A stretch of 63,764 nt of DNA from NCBI GenBank assembly GCA_015064635.1, contig SVRV01000011.1, positions 1-63,764 on the forward strand, given 5' to 3'. The notes below the pieces were generated by a model that was given only the letters and a program-made list of their open reading frames with translations, was not told where the DNA came from and ran no database searches. This document shows, piece by piece, positions 25,569 to 34,900 of this stretch. Made by a program: the position numbers and the translations under genes. The number at the start of each line of letters is the position of its first letter. Within the stretch, counting starts at the first letter, position 1. Origin of the DNA: Oscillospiraceae bacterium. Lineage in GTDB: Bacteria > Bacillota > Clostridia > Oscillospirales > SIG627.

Positions 25569-27653
25569 TTACACTCTATACATTATGTCTGTGTAATCGG
25601 GGAAGGGCCACGCAGATTTTGGAAGCATGGTCTCAAGTCTGTCACAGTACATTCGGAGTGCGTTCATTGCAGGAATTACATTATCCTTGTAATATCTTGC
25701 CTTTTCAGCAAAATGCGATATTTTTGATGCATATCCGTGTGCCACCTTGAGGTTGGCAAGGGAGTCGGATGCAGATTTGAGGTTTTTGCAAATTGCATTC
25801 AGCTTTTCCTTTGCAGACGGCATTGGCACACCTACATTTGCAACCGATGCAACGTCACGTGCAAGAGTACCGCAATAGCTTTCAACGGCAGGAATTATCG
25901 ATTTTTCAGCCATTGTTTGCATTGTGAGCGATTCGATGTTAATAACCTTTGAATACATATCAAGGTTAATTTCGTATCTTGAATCTATTTCTGCCTCCGA
26001 GAGAATACCGTGCTTTGACAAAAGTGCGATATTTTCGGGACGTCTTAAAGCCTCAATTGCATCAACGGTTGTGGGCAGGTCGGCAAGTCCTCGCTTTTCA
26101 GCCTCTGCTCTCCATTCGTCGGAATAGTTGTTTCCGTTGTAGAGAATTCTTTTATGTTCACGGATTATGTCTCTTATTATGTTTTGTGCTTCGTCCTTTT
26201 TGTCTGCTTTATAACTGTCAAGTCTGTCTGCAATAAGAGAAAGCTCCTCTGCCATAATCGCATTGATTACGTATGACGGCCTTGAAATAGAAGCAGACGA
26301 GCCGCACATTCTGAATTCAAACTTATTGCCGGTGAATGCACAGGGTGAAGTTCTGTTTCTGTCGGTTGTATCCTTCTTAAAGGAGGGGACAGAGGAAACA
26401 CCCATATCCATTTTAGCCGCTCGCTTCTCTTCAAAATCGTGAGAATTTTCTATTGCTTCGTATATTTCACAAAGCTCATCACCGAGGAATACCGAAATAA
26501 CCGTAGGAGGTGCTTCGTCGCCGCCGAGTCTCACGTCGTTACTTGCACCCGAGCATGAAAATCTCATAAGGTCCTGATATTTGTCAATGCCCGAAATCAT
26601 AGCAGCCATAAAAAGCAAAAACGTAAGGTTTTGCTCGGGATGCTTTCCGGGGGACAGAATATTCACTCCGGTATCTGTGGAAAGTGACCAGTTTACGTGC
26701 TTACCGGAGCCCGAAACGCCCTTAAAAGGCTTTTCGTGAAGCAGGCATGCAAGTCCTTTTTTCTTTGCAACTGTACGCATTGATTCCATTGTTATCTGGT
26801 TCTGGTCACAGGCAATATTGGCAGTGTTGTAAACGCAGGCAAGCTCATGCTGAGCGGGAGCAACTTCATTGTGCTTTGTTTTTGCCGAAACGCCAAGACT
26901 CCAAAGCTCACGGTCGAGCTCGTGCATATAATCGGATATACGGAGTCTGAGTCTTCCGTAATAATGGTCGTCCATCTCCTGACCTTTAGGGGGAGGAGAG
27001 CCGAAAAGTGTACGCCCGCAAAGAAGAAGGTCAAGTCTTTCTTCATAGAGCTTACGGTCTATGAGGAAATACTCCTGTTCGGGACCAACGGTCGTAATGA
27101 CCTTTGTTGATTCATTGTCTCCCAAATGTCTGAGGACACGAATTGCCTGAGTGCTCAGCGCTTCCATTGAGCGTAGAAGCGGTGTTTTCTTATCAAGAGC
27201 TTCACCTGTATACGAGCAGAAAACCGTGGGAATGTAAAGGGTTTTATCCTTTACGTAAGCAAGTGATGTACAATCCCACGCTGTGTAACCTCTCGCTTCA
27301 AATGTTGCTCTGAGACCGCCTGAAGGGAACGAGGAGGCATCGGATTCGCCACGGATGAGTTCTTTTCCGGAAAACTCCATAATAGCACGACCCTCCGAGT
27401 CAAAGCTCAAAAACGCATCATGCTTTTCGGCGGTCATATCATTCAGCGGCTGAAACCAATGGCTGAAATGAGTGGCACCCTTTGAGGTTGCCCAATTTTT
27501 CATAGCTTCCGCCACTTCATCGGCTATCTCATCGTCGAGAGGGGAGCCGTTGTCAACGGTAGCCTTCAGCCTTTTATATGTTTCCTCCGAAAGATGCTCC
27601 TTCATTGCTTCATCATTGAAGCAAGCCTCTGCGTATATATCAGTAATATACAT
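25569..27653 (-). CDS. glnN: Glutamine synthetase type III
   Basis: Makes glutamine from glutamate, ammonia and ATP. The 694-residue length is that of the GSIII (GlnN) type, which is larger than GlnA. Type-specific sequences include GATHFSHWFQPLND near residue 55, KTKHNEVAPAQHELA near 260, GSGKHVNWSLS near 309 and FRMCGSSASISRPSYVIN near 448. The enzyme is common in Bacteroidetes and some Clostridia. It is 23 bp after acpP and is followed by an esterase and pgi, an uncommon neighbourhood. No riboswitch or GlnR-like site is clear upstream. Confidence 0.97.
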   Translation of the reverse strand: MYITDIYAEACFNDEAMKEHLSEETYKRLKATVDNGSPLDDEIADEVAEAMKNWATSKGATHFSHWFQPLNDMTAEKHDAFLSFDSEGRAIMEFSGKELIRGESDASSFPSGGLRATFEARGYTAWDCTSLAYVKDKTLYIPTVFCSYTGEALDKKTPLLRSMEALSTQAIRVLRHLGDNESTKVITTVGPEQEYFLIDRKLYEERLDLLLCGRTLFGSPPPKGQEMDDHYYGRLRLRISDYMHELDRELWSLGVSAKTKHNEVAPAQHELACVYNTANIACDQNQITMESMRTVAKKKGLACLLHEKPFKGVSGSGKHVNWSLSTDTGVNILSPGKHPEQNLTFLLFMAAMISGIDKYQDLMRFSCSGASNDVRLGGDEAPPTVISVFLGDELCEIYEAIENSHDFEEKRAAKMDMGVSSVPSFKKDTTDRNRTSPCAFTGNKFEFRMCGSSASISRPSYVINAIMAEELSLIADRLDSYKADKKDEAQNIIRDIIREHKRILYNGNNYSDEWRAEAEKRGLADLPTTVDAIEALRRPENIALLSKHGILSEAEIDSRYEINLDMYSKVINIESLTMQTMAEKSIIPAVESYCGTLARDVASVANVGVPMPSAKEKLNAICKNLKSASDSLANLKVAHGYASKISHFAEKARYYKDNVIPAMNALRMYCDRLETMLPKSAWPFPDYTDIMYRV

Positions 27654-27676
27654 AATATCTCCGAGTTTTAAATTTA

Positions 27677-27904
27677 TCAGTCAAGATTTTTGTCGATGTA
27701 TTCACTCATAAGAGCAATTGTTCTGAGATTCTGCACTTCATCATCGGGTACTACAATACCGTACTTGTCTTCAATTGTCATAAGAAGGTCAACAACGTCA
27801 AGTGAGTCTGCTCCAAGATCATCTATAATATCAGTGTCGGGAGTAATCTCCGATGCATCAATTTTGAGCTGCTTTGCAATAATTTCAATTATTTCTTCAA
27901 TCAT
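27677..27904 (-). CDS. acpP: Acyl carrier protein
   Basis: A 75-residue carrier for fatty-acid intermediates. The phosphopantetheine attachment Ser lies in the DLGADSLDVVDLLM motif near residue 35. I place the start at ATG 27904 (MIEEIIEI) because an AAAGGA site lies about 9 bp upstream; a longer frame to 27922 starts within the ribosome site. It leads the acpP-glnN-esterase-pgi operon and is divergent from the NAGPA-SLH gene. It could serve fatty-acid synthesis or another acyl pathway. Confidence 0.93.
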   Translation of the reverse strand: MIEEIIEIIAKQLKIDASEITPDTDIIDDLGADSLDVVDLLMTIEDKYGIVVPDDEVQNLRTIALMSEYIDKNLD

Positions 27905-27941
27905 TTTGTTTTTTCCTTTCATAGTAAAAATTTTACATTAT

Positions 27942-27970
27942 ATTTTACACTCTTTTTTTATATTTGTCAA
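27942..27970 (-). promoter_or_regulatory. Promoter of acpP operon
   Basis: On the minus strand a perfect TTGACA (27970-27965) and TAAAAT (27947-27942) are spaced by 17 bp. Confidence 0.8.
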
Positions 27971-28024
27971 CACAAAGTTTTACGACTTCAAATGTAAACA
28001 TTTAGTTTTGGAAAACGATTATTC

Positions 28025-28053
28025 TTGACAGTGGGCTTCATATTTTGTAAAAT
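28025..28053 (+). promoter_or_regulatory. Promoter of the NAGPA-SLH gene
   Basis: TTGACA at 28025-28030 and TAAAAT at 28048-28053 are 17 bp apart, 27 bp upstream of the start codon. It is divergent from the acpP promoter. Confidence 0.8.
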
Positions 28054-28080
28054 ATAATTATCACGAGAAAAGAGGTACAC

Positions 28081-30759
28081 ATGAAAAGATTTACAGCATT
28101 AATTTTAGCGCTTATTTTGGTCTTATCACAATTCGTTTGTGCGGCAAATTTCACTTTTTCTGTGGAAAAAGAGCTTGCCGACGGACTTATATATACAGAA
28201 ACAGCTTACTATTACGACGACGGTTTGCCAAACAGATATTATATGTTTGAATATACACCCGGTCTTTCCTCTCTGCCCATTGTTTCGTGGGGTGAGTATC
28301 AGAAATCACGTAAAACACTTGGCAGCATGGCAAGCAGCTATGATGGCGATGTAGTGGGAGGCATAAACGCAGACTTCTTCAGTTTAACCACGGGAATTCC
28401 GCTTGGATGTCTTGTGAGTAACGGAAGGTTTTTGTCTTCCTCGGTTGAAAACAACGCACTTGCGATAATGCCCGATGGAACTCTTCACATAGGCAAGCCG
28501 GATATTGCTTCAAGCTTTACTTACCTTGACAAGACGTACAGCTTTTATTACAATAAATATCCGCAAAAGTATTCACTTTACATAGTTGATTCCACCTACG
28601 GAAAAAGCACTGCATCTACATTCCCTTGTCTTGAAATTGTGCTCACGCCAGAAAGTGATGTGCTTACAGTGAACTCAACGACCGTCTGCACTGTTGCTGA
28701 AGTTTTTCCCGATACTATGGACACTCCCATTCCCGAAGGCGGATTTGTTCTGTCCATACCTTCAAACCTTTCTGCTTGTGCCGATTTTTTGAATATCACA
28801 CCCGGAGAAACCATTGAAATAAGCGTGACAGGGACTGCTCCTTGGGACACCGCTTTAAATATTATAGGCGGTGGAGATATAATCGTCAAAGACGGTGCTT
28901 TTGTTCCCGAGGTTGCCGATGATTACAGTGACAATTCAAGAAATGCACGAACGGCGGTTGGCATCAGGGAGGACGGAAGCGGAATCTTCTTTGCAGTAAA
29001 CGGCAAAAAAACCGATTACAGCTCGGGACTCAGCTTCAAACAGATGTCAGAGCTTATGATATCAATGGATGCCGTAACCGTTTTGAATCTCGACGGAGGA
29101 GGCTCTACAACTGTTGGAGTAAAAAATCAAGACGGCAAATTTGAAATTGTGAACTATCCTACCGACGGCAGTTCAAGAAAGGTTTCAAATGCAATACTTT
29201 TCCTGAATTCAGCTGTGCCTGACGGAAAGGTTGCTGTTGCATCCTTCTACCCGGATTTGCTTTTTGCCCTTCCCGGCGCAAGGATAGATGCGGTAACGAA
29301 ATATTACGATTCTTCAATGACAGTAGTTGATAATTTTGCACCCTTTAATGCTGAATACTTTTCACTTCTTGAAGGAGCTTTTTTTGACGTTAGCACCCTG
29401 GTTGTCACCGAGGGAGAGGGCTTCGAAAGACAAATTGCCGCCTCTTATACGCTTGAAGACGGAACCATAATAACCGATGACAAAACCTTTTATGTCCCCG
29501 ATACTCTCGATGAATTCAAAATATTAGCGGATACTCAAATTTTACCCGTGGGCGGAACTGCAAATATCAGTGTTCTTTGTGAATATAAAGGCTACAGTGT
29601 CGCATCCTCTCTCGATAGCTTTAAATGGAGCTTTGATAATCAAATCGAAACACTTCAAGAGGGAGTCCTTGCGGAAAATGATATTGCACGTTTGAACAGC
29701 GACGGAACGATAACTGTTCTTACAGAAAAAAACTTTACTTCCACTGTACTCACTGCATCGTATAAGGATAAAGAGGCATCGGTAACCATCTATGTGGGAA
29801 TGGACGATGTTTTGCTTGATGACTATGAAAGCACTGCAGATGAAACGCCCGAGGTGGGATATAAGAGCAGCTTTGCCGCTTTAGTTGATGCAGGAGTATT
29901 AAGCTATAAATCTCCTCTGCAGGTTCCTTTTACACCCACATCATTAAAGCTTATGTATAAAGGGAAGTATTCGTCTGATGCAAGTGTAGTTCTCATTGAT
30001 TCAACCGGCGCCGAGTACACTGTGTCATACAGTGTTTTAACCGACTATTCCGAGGTTTCGGGATGGACCGAGCTTGAAGCACCGCTTCCCCAAGAGGCAG
30101 CCTATCCCATACGGATTAAATCTGCATATGTTTCATCAAATGGCAAAAATGCCGTTATAGATAATCTAAGAGCATCATACGGATATGAAAAGGACTTGTT
30201 TGACGATGTAAATACAAGTTGGGCAAAGAGCTATATTACTGCTCTTTACAACATGGGACTTGTCGAAGGCTATGTTGAAGATGAGCGTGTCGTATTTGCA
30301 CCCGACCGTGCTATAACAAGAGCAGAATTTGCAAAGCTTGTTTCCTCTTTCTGCAATTACAGCCTGGACAGCGAAGAGCTTTTCACCTTCAATGACAGCG
30401 AAGAAATCCCCGAGTGGGCAAAGGGGTACATAAACGCCGTTGCCGCAAATAATGTAATGAATGGCAGGGCAGAGGGGGACGGTAGCCTTACCTTCGCTCC
30501 CAATGCTCCCATAACACGAACCGAAGCGATGCTTGTGCTGTCAAGAATTATGCCCGAGATACAAGACACGTCCGAGCTTTTGTTCACCGATTCGTCCGAC
30601 GTTCCCGATTGGGCGTTGGATGGAGTTAAGAAAACTGTTTCCGCAGGTATTATCACCGGCTATGACGATAATACAATAAAGCCGTCAAATAACATAACAA
30701 GAGCAGAAACGGCGGTTGTATTTTCAAGACTTTTTGATTATATGTATGAGAAACAATAG
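28081..30759 (+). CDS. Exported phosphodiester glycosidase (NAGPA-like) with SLH domains
   Basis: An 892-residue exported protein. It has a signal peptide (1 to about 22), then a phosphodiester-glycosidase domain of the NAGPA/DUF2233 type: GGINADFFS at 93-101, ARTAVGI at 289-295 and NLDGGGSTT at 336-344. Members cleave N-acetylglucosamine from phosphodiesters in animal lysosomes, and bacterial ones are thought to act on wall or exopolysaccharide phosphodiesters. Middle residues (about 380-700) look like beta-sandwich domains, and the C-terminal 190 residues form three SLH repeats that bind secondary wall polymers. The protein would therefore sit on the cell surface. It has its own promoter and terminator, upstream of the giant array. 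Confidence 0.88.
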   Translation: MKRFTALILALILVLSQFVCAANFTFSVEKELADGLIYTETAYYYDDGLPNRYYMFEYTPGLSSLPIVSWGEYQKSRKTLGSMASSYDGDVVGGINADFFSLTTGIPLGCLVSNGRFLSSSVENNALAIMPDGTLHIGKPDIASSFTYLDKTYSFYYNKYPQKYSLYIVDSTYGKSTASTFPCLEIVLTPESDVLTVNSTTVCTVAEVFPDTMDTPIPEGGFVLSIPSNLSACADFLNITPGETIEISVTGTAPWDTALNIIGGGDIIVKDGAFVPEVADDYSDNSRNARTAVGIREDGSGIFFAVNGKKTDYSSGLSFKQMSELMISMDAVTVLNLDGGGSTTVGVKNQDGKFEIVNYPTDGSSRKVSNAILFLNSAVPDGKVAVASFYPDLLFALPGARIDAVTKYYDSSMTVVDNFAPFNAEYFSLLEGAFFDVSTLVVTEGEGFERQIAASYTLEDGTIITDDKTFYVPDTLDEFKILADTQILPVGGTANISVLCEYKGYSVASSLDSFKWSFDNQIETLQEGVLAENDIARLNSDGTITVLTEKNFTSTVLTASYKDKEASVTIYVGMDDVLLDDYESTADETPEVGYKSSFAALVDAGVLSYKSPLQVPFTPTSLKLMYKGKYSSDASVVLIDSTGAEYTVSYSVLTDYSEVSGWTELEAPLPQEAAYPIRIKSAYVSSNGKNAVIDNLRASYGYEKDLFDDVNTSWAKSYITALYNMGLVEGYVEDERVVFAPDRAITRAEFAKLVSSFCNYSLDSEELFTFNDSEEIPEWAKGYINAVAANNVMNGRAEGDGSLTFAPNAPITRTEAMLVLSRIMPEIQDTSELLFTDSSDVPDWALDGVKKTVSAGIITGYDDNTIKPSNNITRAETAVVFSRLFDYMYEKQ

Positions 30760-30783
30760 TAAATTAATGCTAAAAAATTACCG

Positions 30784-30830
30784 GGGCTGTCTCAAATGCG
30801 AAATAATTGCATTTGAGACAGCCCTATTTT
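30784..30830 (+). terminator. Terminator of the NAGPA-SLH gene
   Basis: A 16-bp perfect stem, GGGCTGTCTCAAATGC and its complement, with a 9-nt loop is followed by TATTTT. It lies 24 bp past the stop codon. Confidence 0.9.
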
Positions 30831-30934
30831 GAACGTATATTAAAACATTTTGTGTTTTTTTATCTGTAATAAAACTCTCAAAATTTTTGTTAATTTATTT
30901 TTAGTGTAGCCTTATATCACTGACATATCAAACT

Positions 30935-31873
30935 TCATTTTATGCCTTTTATAAGTCTGTAGAAAAACGCTGCAGGCATAGTGAATGGACACAAAACAGA
31001 GAGTATTAGTTTGTCTTTTGTATTGGTGATTTCGTCAAAATATTTATTTTTAGTTTGATATTCTTTGTCAGAAATAAAAAATCCTACAGAATATCTAAAC
31101 AGCAGTTTAAATGATTTTTTGTACAACTCCGGGTGAATAATTTTCCATTTGTAATTGTATGTAAACGCATTATAATGCCTTCTGCTTTTTGATTTTGAAG
31201 TAAGACTACCGCCTTCATTTACATAATATATAAGCCCTACTTCGTTAGTATATCTCGTTCGATATTTAAGGTTCATTTGTTTCCAGATAATGGCTTCGGG
31301 AAGAAATTTCACGCAAGGAACTTCAGGTAATTTGTACGGACGAAGAAGTTTTAGAACATATAAACTAATTTTGTCTCCGCGACATTTTGCGGATGCTTTT
31401 TTTGCATCCTCCCAACTGAGTTCATTTATTCCGTCGGGGTATGGTAAACCGACAAAATCTCCGTGTTGAGTTCTACATCTTCCATTTACACAAAAATATT
31501 GGTCTCTTGTTTCTTCCGGAATTTGGTAATATTCTGATACAAGCATATTTATACAATCAGGAAGCAATTCGTCATCCGCGTCAAGTTGTATGGCGAATTC
31601 GCCTTCTGCTATATCCCAGGCAATATTTAAAGCTGTATGCTTGCCACCGTTACTCTTTTTGTGGTATTTGACAGGATAAGAAACCTGGCTAATGTACTCA
31701 GTTATAAGTGAGTCGGTTTTGTCTGTAGAACCATCGTTTATAATTACATGCTCTATATTGGGATAGTTCAAGTTTTTTACTGAATTAAATACCCTATGCA
31801 GAGTTTTTTCTCCATTATATACACAGGTGTAAACTGATACTAAAGGTTTTTTTTCTAAGATGGTATTATTCAT
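30935..31873 (-). CDS. Family 2 glycosyltransferase
   Basis: A 312-residue GT-A fold transferase. VSVYTCVYNGEKTL near residue 12, INDGSTDKTDS near 45 and LDADDELLPD near 96 (the metal- and nucleotide-binding DXD-type region) are typical of family 2. KSNGGKHTALN is another family mark. The donor and acceptor cannot be read from sequence. The C-terminus has a hydrophobic stretch near residue 300 that may touch the membrane. It lies downstream of the giant array on the same strand, and no clear promoter precedes it, so readthrough from the last giant gene is possible. It may build a surface glycan. Confidence 0.88.
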   Translation of the reverse strand: MNNTILEKKPLVSVYTCVYNGEKTLHRVFNSVKNLNYPNIEHVIINDGSTDKTDSLITEYISQVSYPVKYHKKSNGGKHTALNIAWDIAEGEFAIQLDADDELLPDCINMLVSEYYQIPEETRDQYFCVNGRCRTQHGDFVGLPYPDGINELSWEDAKKASAKCRGDKISLYVLKLLRPYKLPEVPCVKFLPEAIIWKQMNLKYRTRYTNEVGLIYYVNEGGSLTSKSKSRRHYNAFTYNYKWKIIHPELYKKSFKLLFRYSVGFFISDKEYQTKNKYFDEITNTKDKLILSVLCPFTMPAAFFYRLIKGIK

Positions 31874-31906
31874 AATTGTTTAACCTTTCATAATTAGTTC
31901 AAAAGT

Positions 31907-31948
31907 GAACAGGCTATTGAGAAAGTCTACTTTCCCAATAGCCTGTTC
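31907..31948 (-). terminator. Terminator of giant gene 1
   Basis: A 13-bp stem, GAACAGGCTATTG and its complement, lies 20 bp past the stop codon of the giant gene at 31968. The T-run on the minus strand (CACTTTTG) is weak, so partial readthrough into the glycosyltransferase is possible. Confidence 0.7.
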
Positions 31949-31967
31949 TCGCATTAAACTATTGTGT

Positions 31968-34900
31968 TTAGCCTATTTCGTATGTGATAAATTCTTCGGG
32001 GATCTTAACCTCGGGAGCTTCCCATCCTTCGGGGTTGGTAATTACTGCACCTGAGAGACCGATACCAACTCTTGCTCTTGTGGGAGCATCTGTGAGTGCT
32101 TCGGCACCATAAGTGTAGGTAAACGGACCGTTGGGAACTGTAAGCTTACCTGTATAGGTTACTTCCTTAACGTGAGCAGTATCAGATACATACTTACCGG
32201 TTTCTTCATTGTATACTTCTTCGTAGTATGTCTGATATGCCTTGCCTGTTTCGGGGTAGAATTCAATGAATTCACCGCTGTGAAGCTCTGTATTGAAGGT
32301 AATTGTTGATGAACCAACAGTTACTGAAGGATTCTTTACAGGAGCATCAACAGTCTTGGCTGCTCTGATGTCATCGATCTTAACACCTGTACATTCGCCG
32401 CAAAGCTTAATTGTGAAGCTGTTAACTCTTGACATCGAAGGAACTGCACGGAATGTCTCGTAGCTGAGCTGTGAAGCATGAGCAGTACCTGAGAAGGTGT
32501 AAGGACCGTAGTCAGCATTGTCTGCGTCTGCGAGAATGAATTCTCTCCAGCCTGTGAAGTTAAGAGGAATTACATAGTCGTTACGTCCGGTTTCTGATGT
32601 TACAACAGAGCCAAGCTGAATGAGAATGGCATCAGTTGCAGAACCGTTACCAAATACCTTTACCTTGAGAGTGATCTTGTCACTGATATTTACTTCGGGG
32701 AATGAATGCTTCTTTGCAAGTGTTGAAACTGCTGCGTTTTCATCAAGTGCAAGTACCACAACCTCGTCTTCACCCTTTGTTGAGTATCTCTGCTCAATTC
32801 TTACATAAGGAGTCTGCTCTGCAAACGGGTTCATATCGCTTCCTGAGATGAAGAGGTCATCGTTCATATCGAGGATTCTGTTAAATGAATACTTCATTTC
32901 CTTGAATGCCCAAGTACCGTCGTCTTGACGGAATACCTTGTGCTCGTACTTTCCTGCCTTAAGCTGCTCCTTTACTTCAGGTGAGAAGTAACCGTTAAGA
33001 CGAAGGAGTGAGTAAACAGTGTAATATGCGAAGTTGTCTTCAGAACGCTTCTGAGCCATTGTAGTGGGAGTGAATGAGTCGTTAACGGTTGAGATGTCCC
33101 AAGCAATTGCAAGAGCACCGGTGTTGTCAAGGTCATCACGGAACATTGTCTTAACGAGTGTGTTCTTGAACTCAGTTGTTACGTCGGGATTGAAGTGGAA
33201 CCAACCGAATGTGGAAGTATAGAAGTTATTGTAGTAACTCATATTTACACCGCGGTGGTTTATCTTGTGCTGCTTATATGCTCTTCTTGCAGAGTCGGTA
33301 GCACCGCCACGTCCTCTTGCGTTCCAGAGATATGTGGGAGCACCTGATGAGTATTCCATAATGGGCTTCTTAATACACTGTGATACGATTCTTCTTGCGA
33401 ATTCAGCGTAGTAGTAGTATCTTTCTTCTGATTTTGACATTGAATCTCTTGCGAAAGATTCAAAACCGTCAAGGTAGATCATATCAAAGTCGCCTTCGTT
33501 GTATGCCTGTGCAGTTCTATCGGCAATGTGCCAGAAGAGCTCTGAACCAACTCTGGGCTGGAACATACCGTAGTGGCAAAGGAACTGACGTATTTCAGCA
33601 CCGTCCTCGTGTGCCGCAGGTTTTGTACCGCACTGACCTCTCTTAACGTTAAGGAAGCCTGAAGATGTGCCCTGCTGAACGAGAATGATTTCCTCGTCGA
33701 TAAGAATGTACTTTGTCCAAGGACCGTTCCACGGGATGTTACCTTCAAGTACCTTAAAGCCTGAAGCATCTTCATTTGTCTTGATGTTTGTACGACCCTT
33801 AGTGAGCTTACCTCTCAAAGTATAGATTGTGTCTGCGAATGTGAAGTCCATCTGCCACTGGGGGTTTGAAAGGATATCTGTTGCTGATGTGGGAACAAGG
33901 GAAGAATAGGTGTGAAGACCGAGCTGTACACCGTTAGCGTGTGCTACATCTGCAATTCTTTCCTTGAACATTGCACCTGTACCCCAAACATGCTTCTTTG
34001 AATTCTTTTCTTCGTCTGTAAGAGCACATCTGAAGTCAAAAGATGCCTGAATGAATGTTGAACCGCCCTGGTGGATATCAATCTGACCTACAGAGTACTT
34101 AGATGCAAGAGATGAAACTTCTTCGACGTTAGATTGGTCGATACCGCTGGACATGATAACGTAGTCCTTGAAAAGGTCATGGTTATCAAGTGCGTAAGGA
34201 CCGCCGGCTGTTGATGTAAGACCAACTGCGGGGTCAATAGCATCTGAAATTCTCTTAAGCTGTTCACGGATGTTTTCGTATTTGCCGAATGTGATACCGA
34301 GCTTTGCACCCATTGTCTGAGGAACGAATGTGTATGTACTTCCGCCTGTTGCTTTTGATGAACCGTTAGCACTGTTAGAAGTGTTTGTGTTAGTGTTCAT
34401 GAGCAAAGAGCAAAGTCTGTATGAATCGGGATTGGTGTTATACTCTTCATTTATTGCAAGATTACCGAATGAAGCACCTTTAAGAACTGAAGGAAGGTTA
34501 GAGGCGAGCTCTACTGTGAAGATATCGTCAAATGTTTCAACGATGAAGTATGCCTTGTAGCCACCCTTAAAGTTCACAACGATTCTTCCGTCTTCAGCAA
34601 GCCCTGCATCAAGAGGAGCTATGTTAGCACCGTTGGATGAAATGAGGTATGCAAATGCAGGAGTTGCAGAATTTGCAAGTACATTTTTGCCTGTTTCCTT
34701 GTTTATGATTTCGGCAACCTTGAAGCCCTTCCTGTTAATAACTACCTTAACATGATTGGTTTCGAATTCAAGAGTATTCTTTGTTTCTGTAACAGATTTT
34801 TTGAATTCTGTCGCAGCCTTGGCATTACTGTTTGAAGCCATGAGTATCTGATATTCAGCCCAGTGACCTGAGATATCACCGAATACTCTTTCAAGGTTTG

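Noticed and set aside
30784..30830. GGGCTGTCTCAAA-type palindrome as an insertion-sequence end
   Set aside because: It is a perfect stem with T-run right after a stop codon, so terminator explains it; no partner end or transposase nearby.
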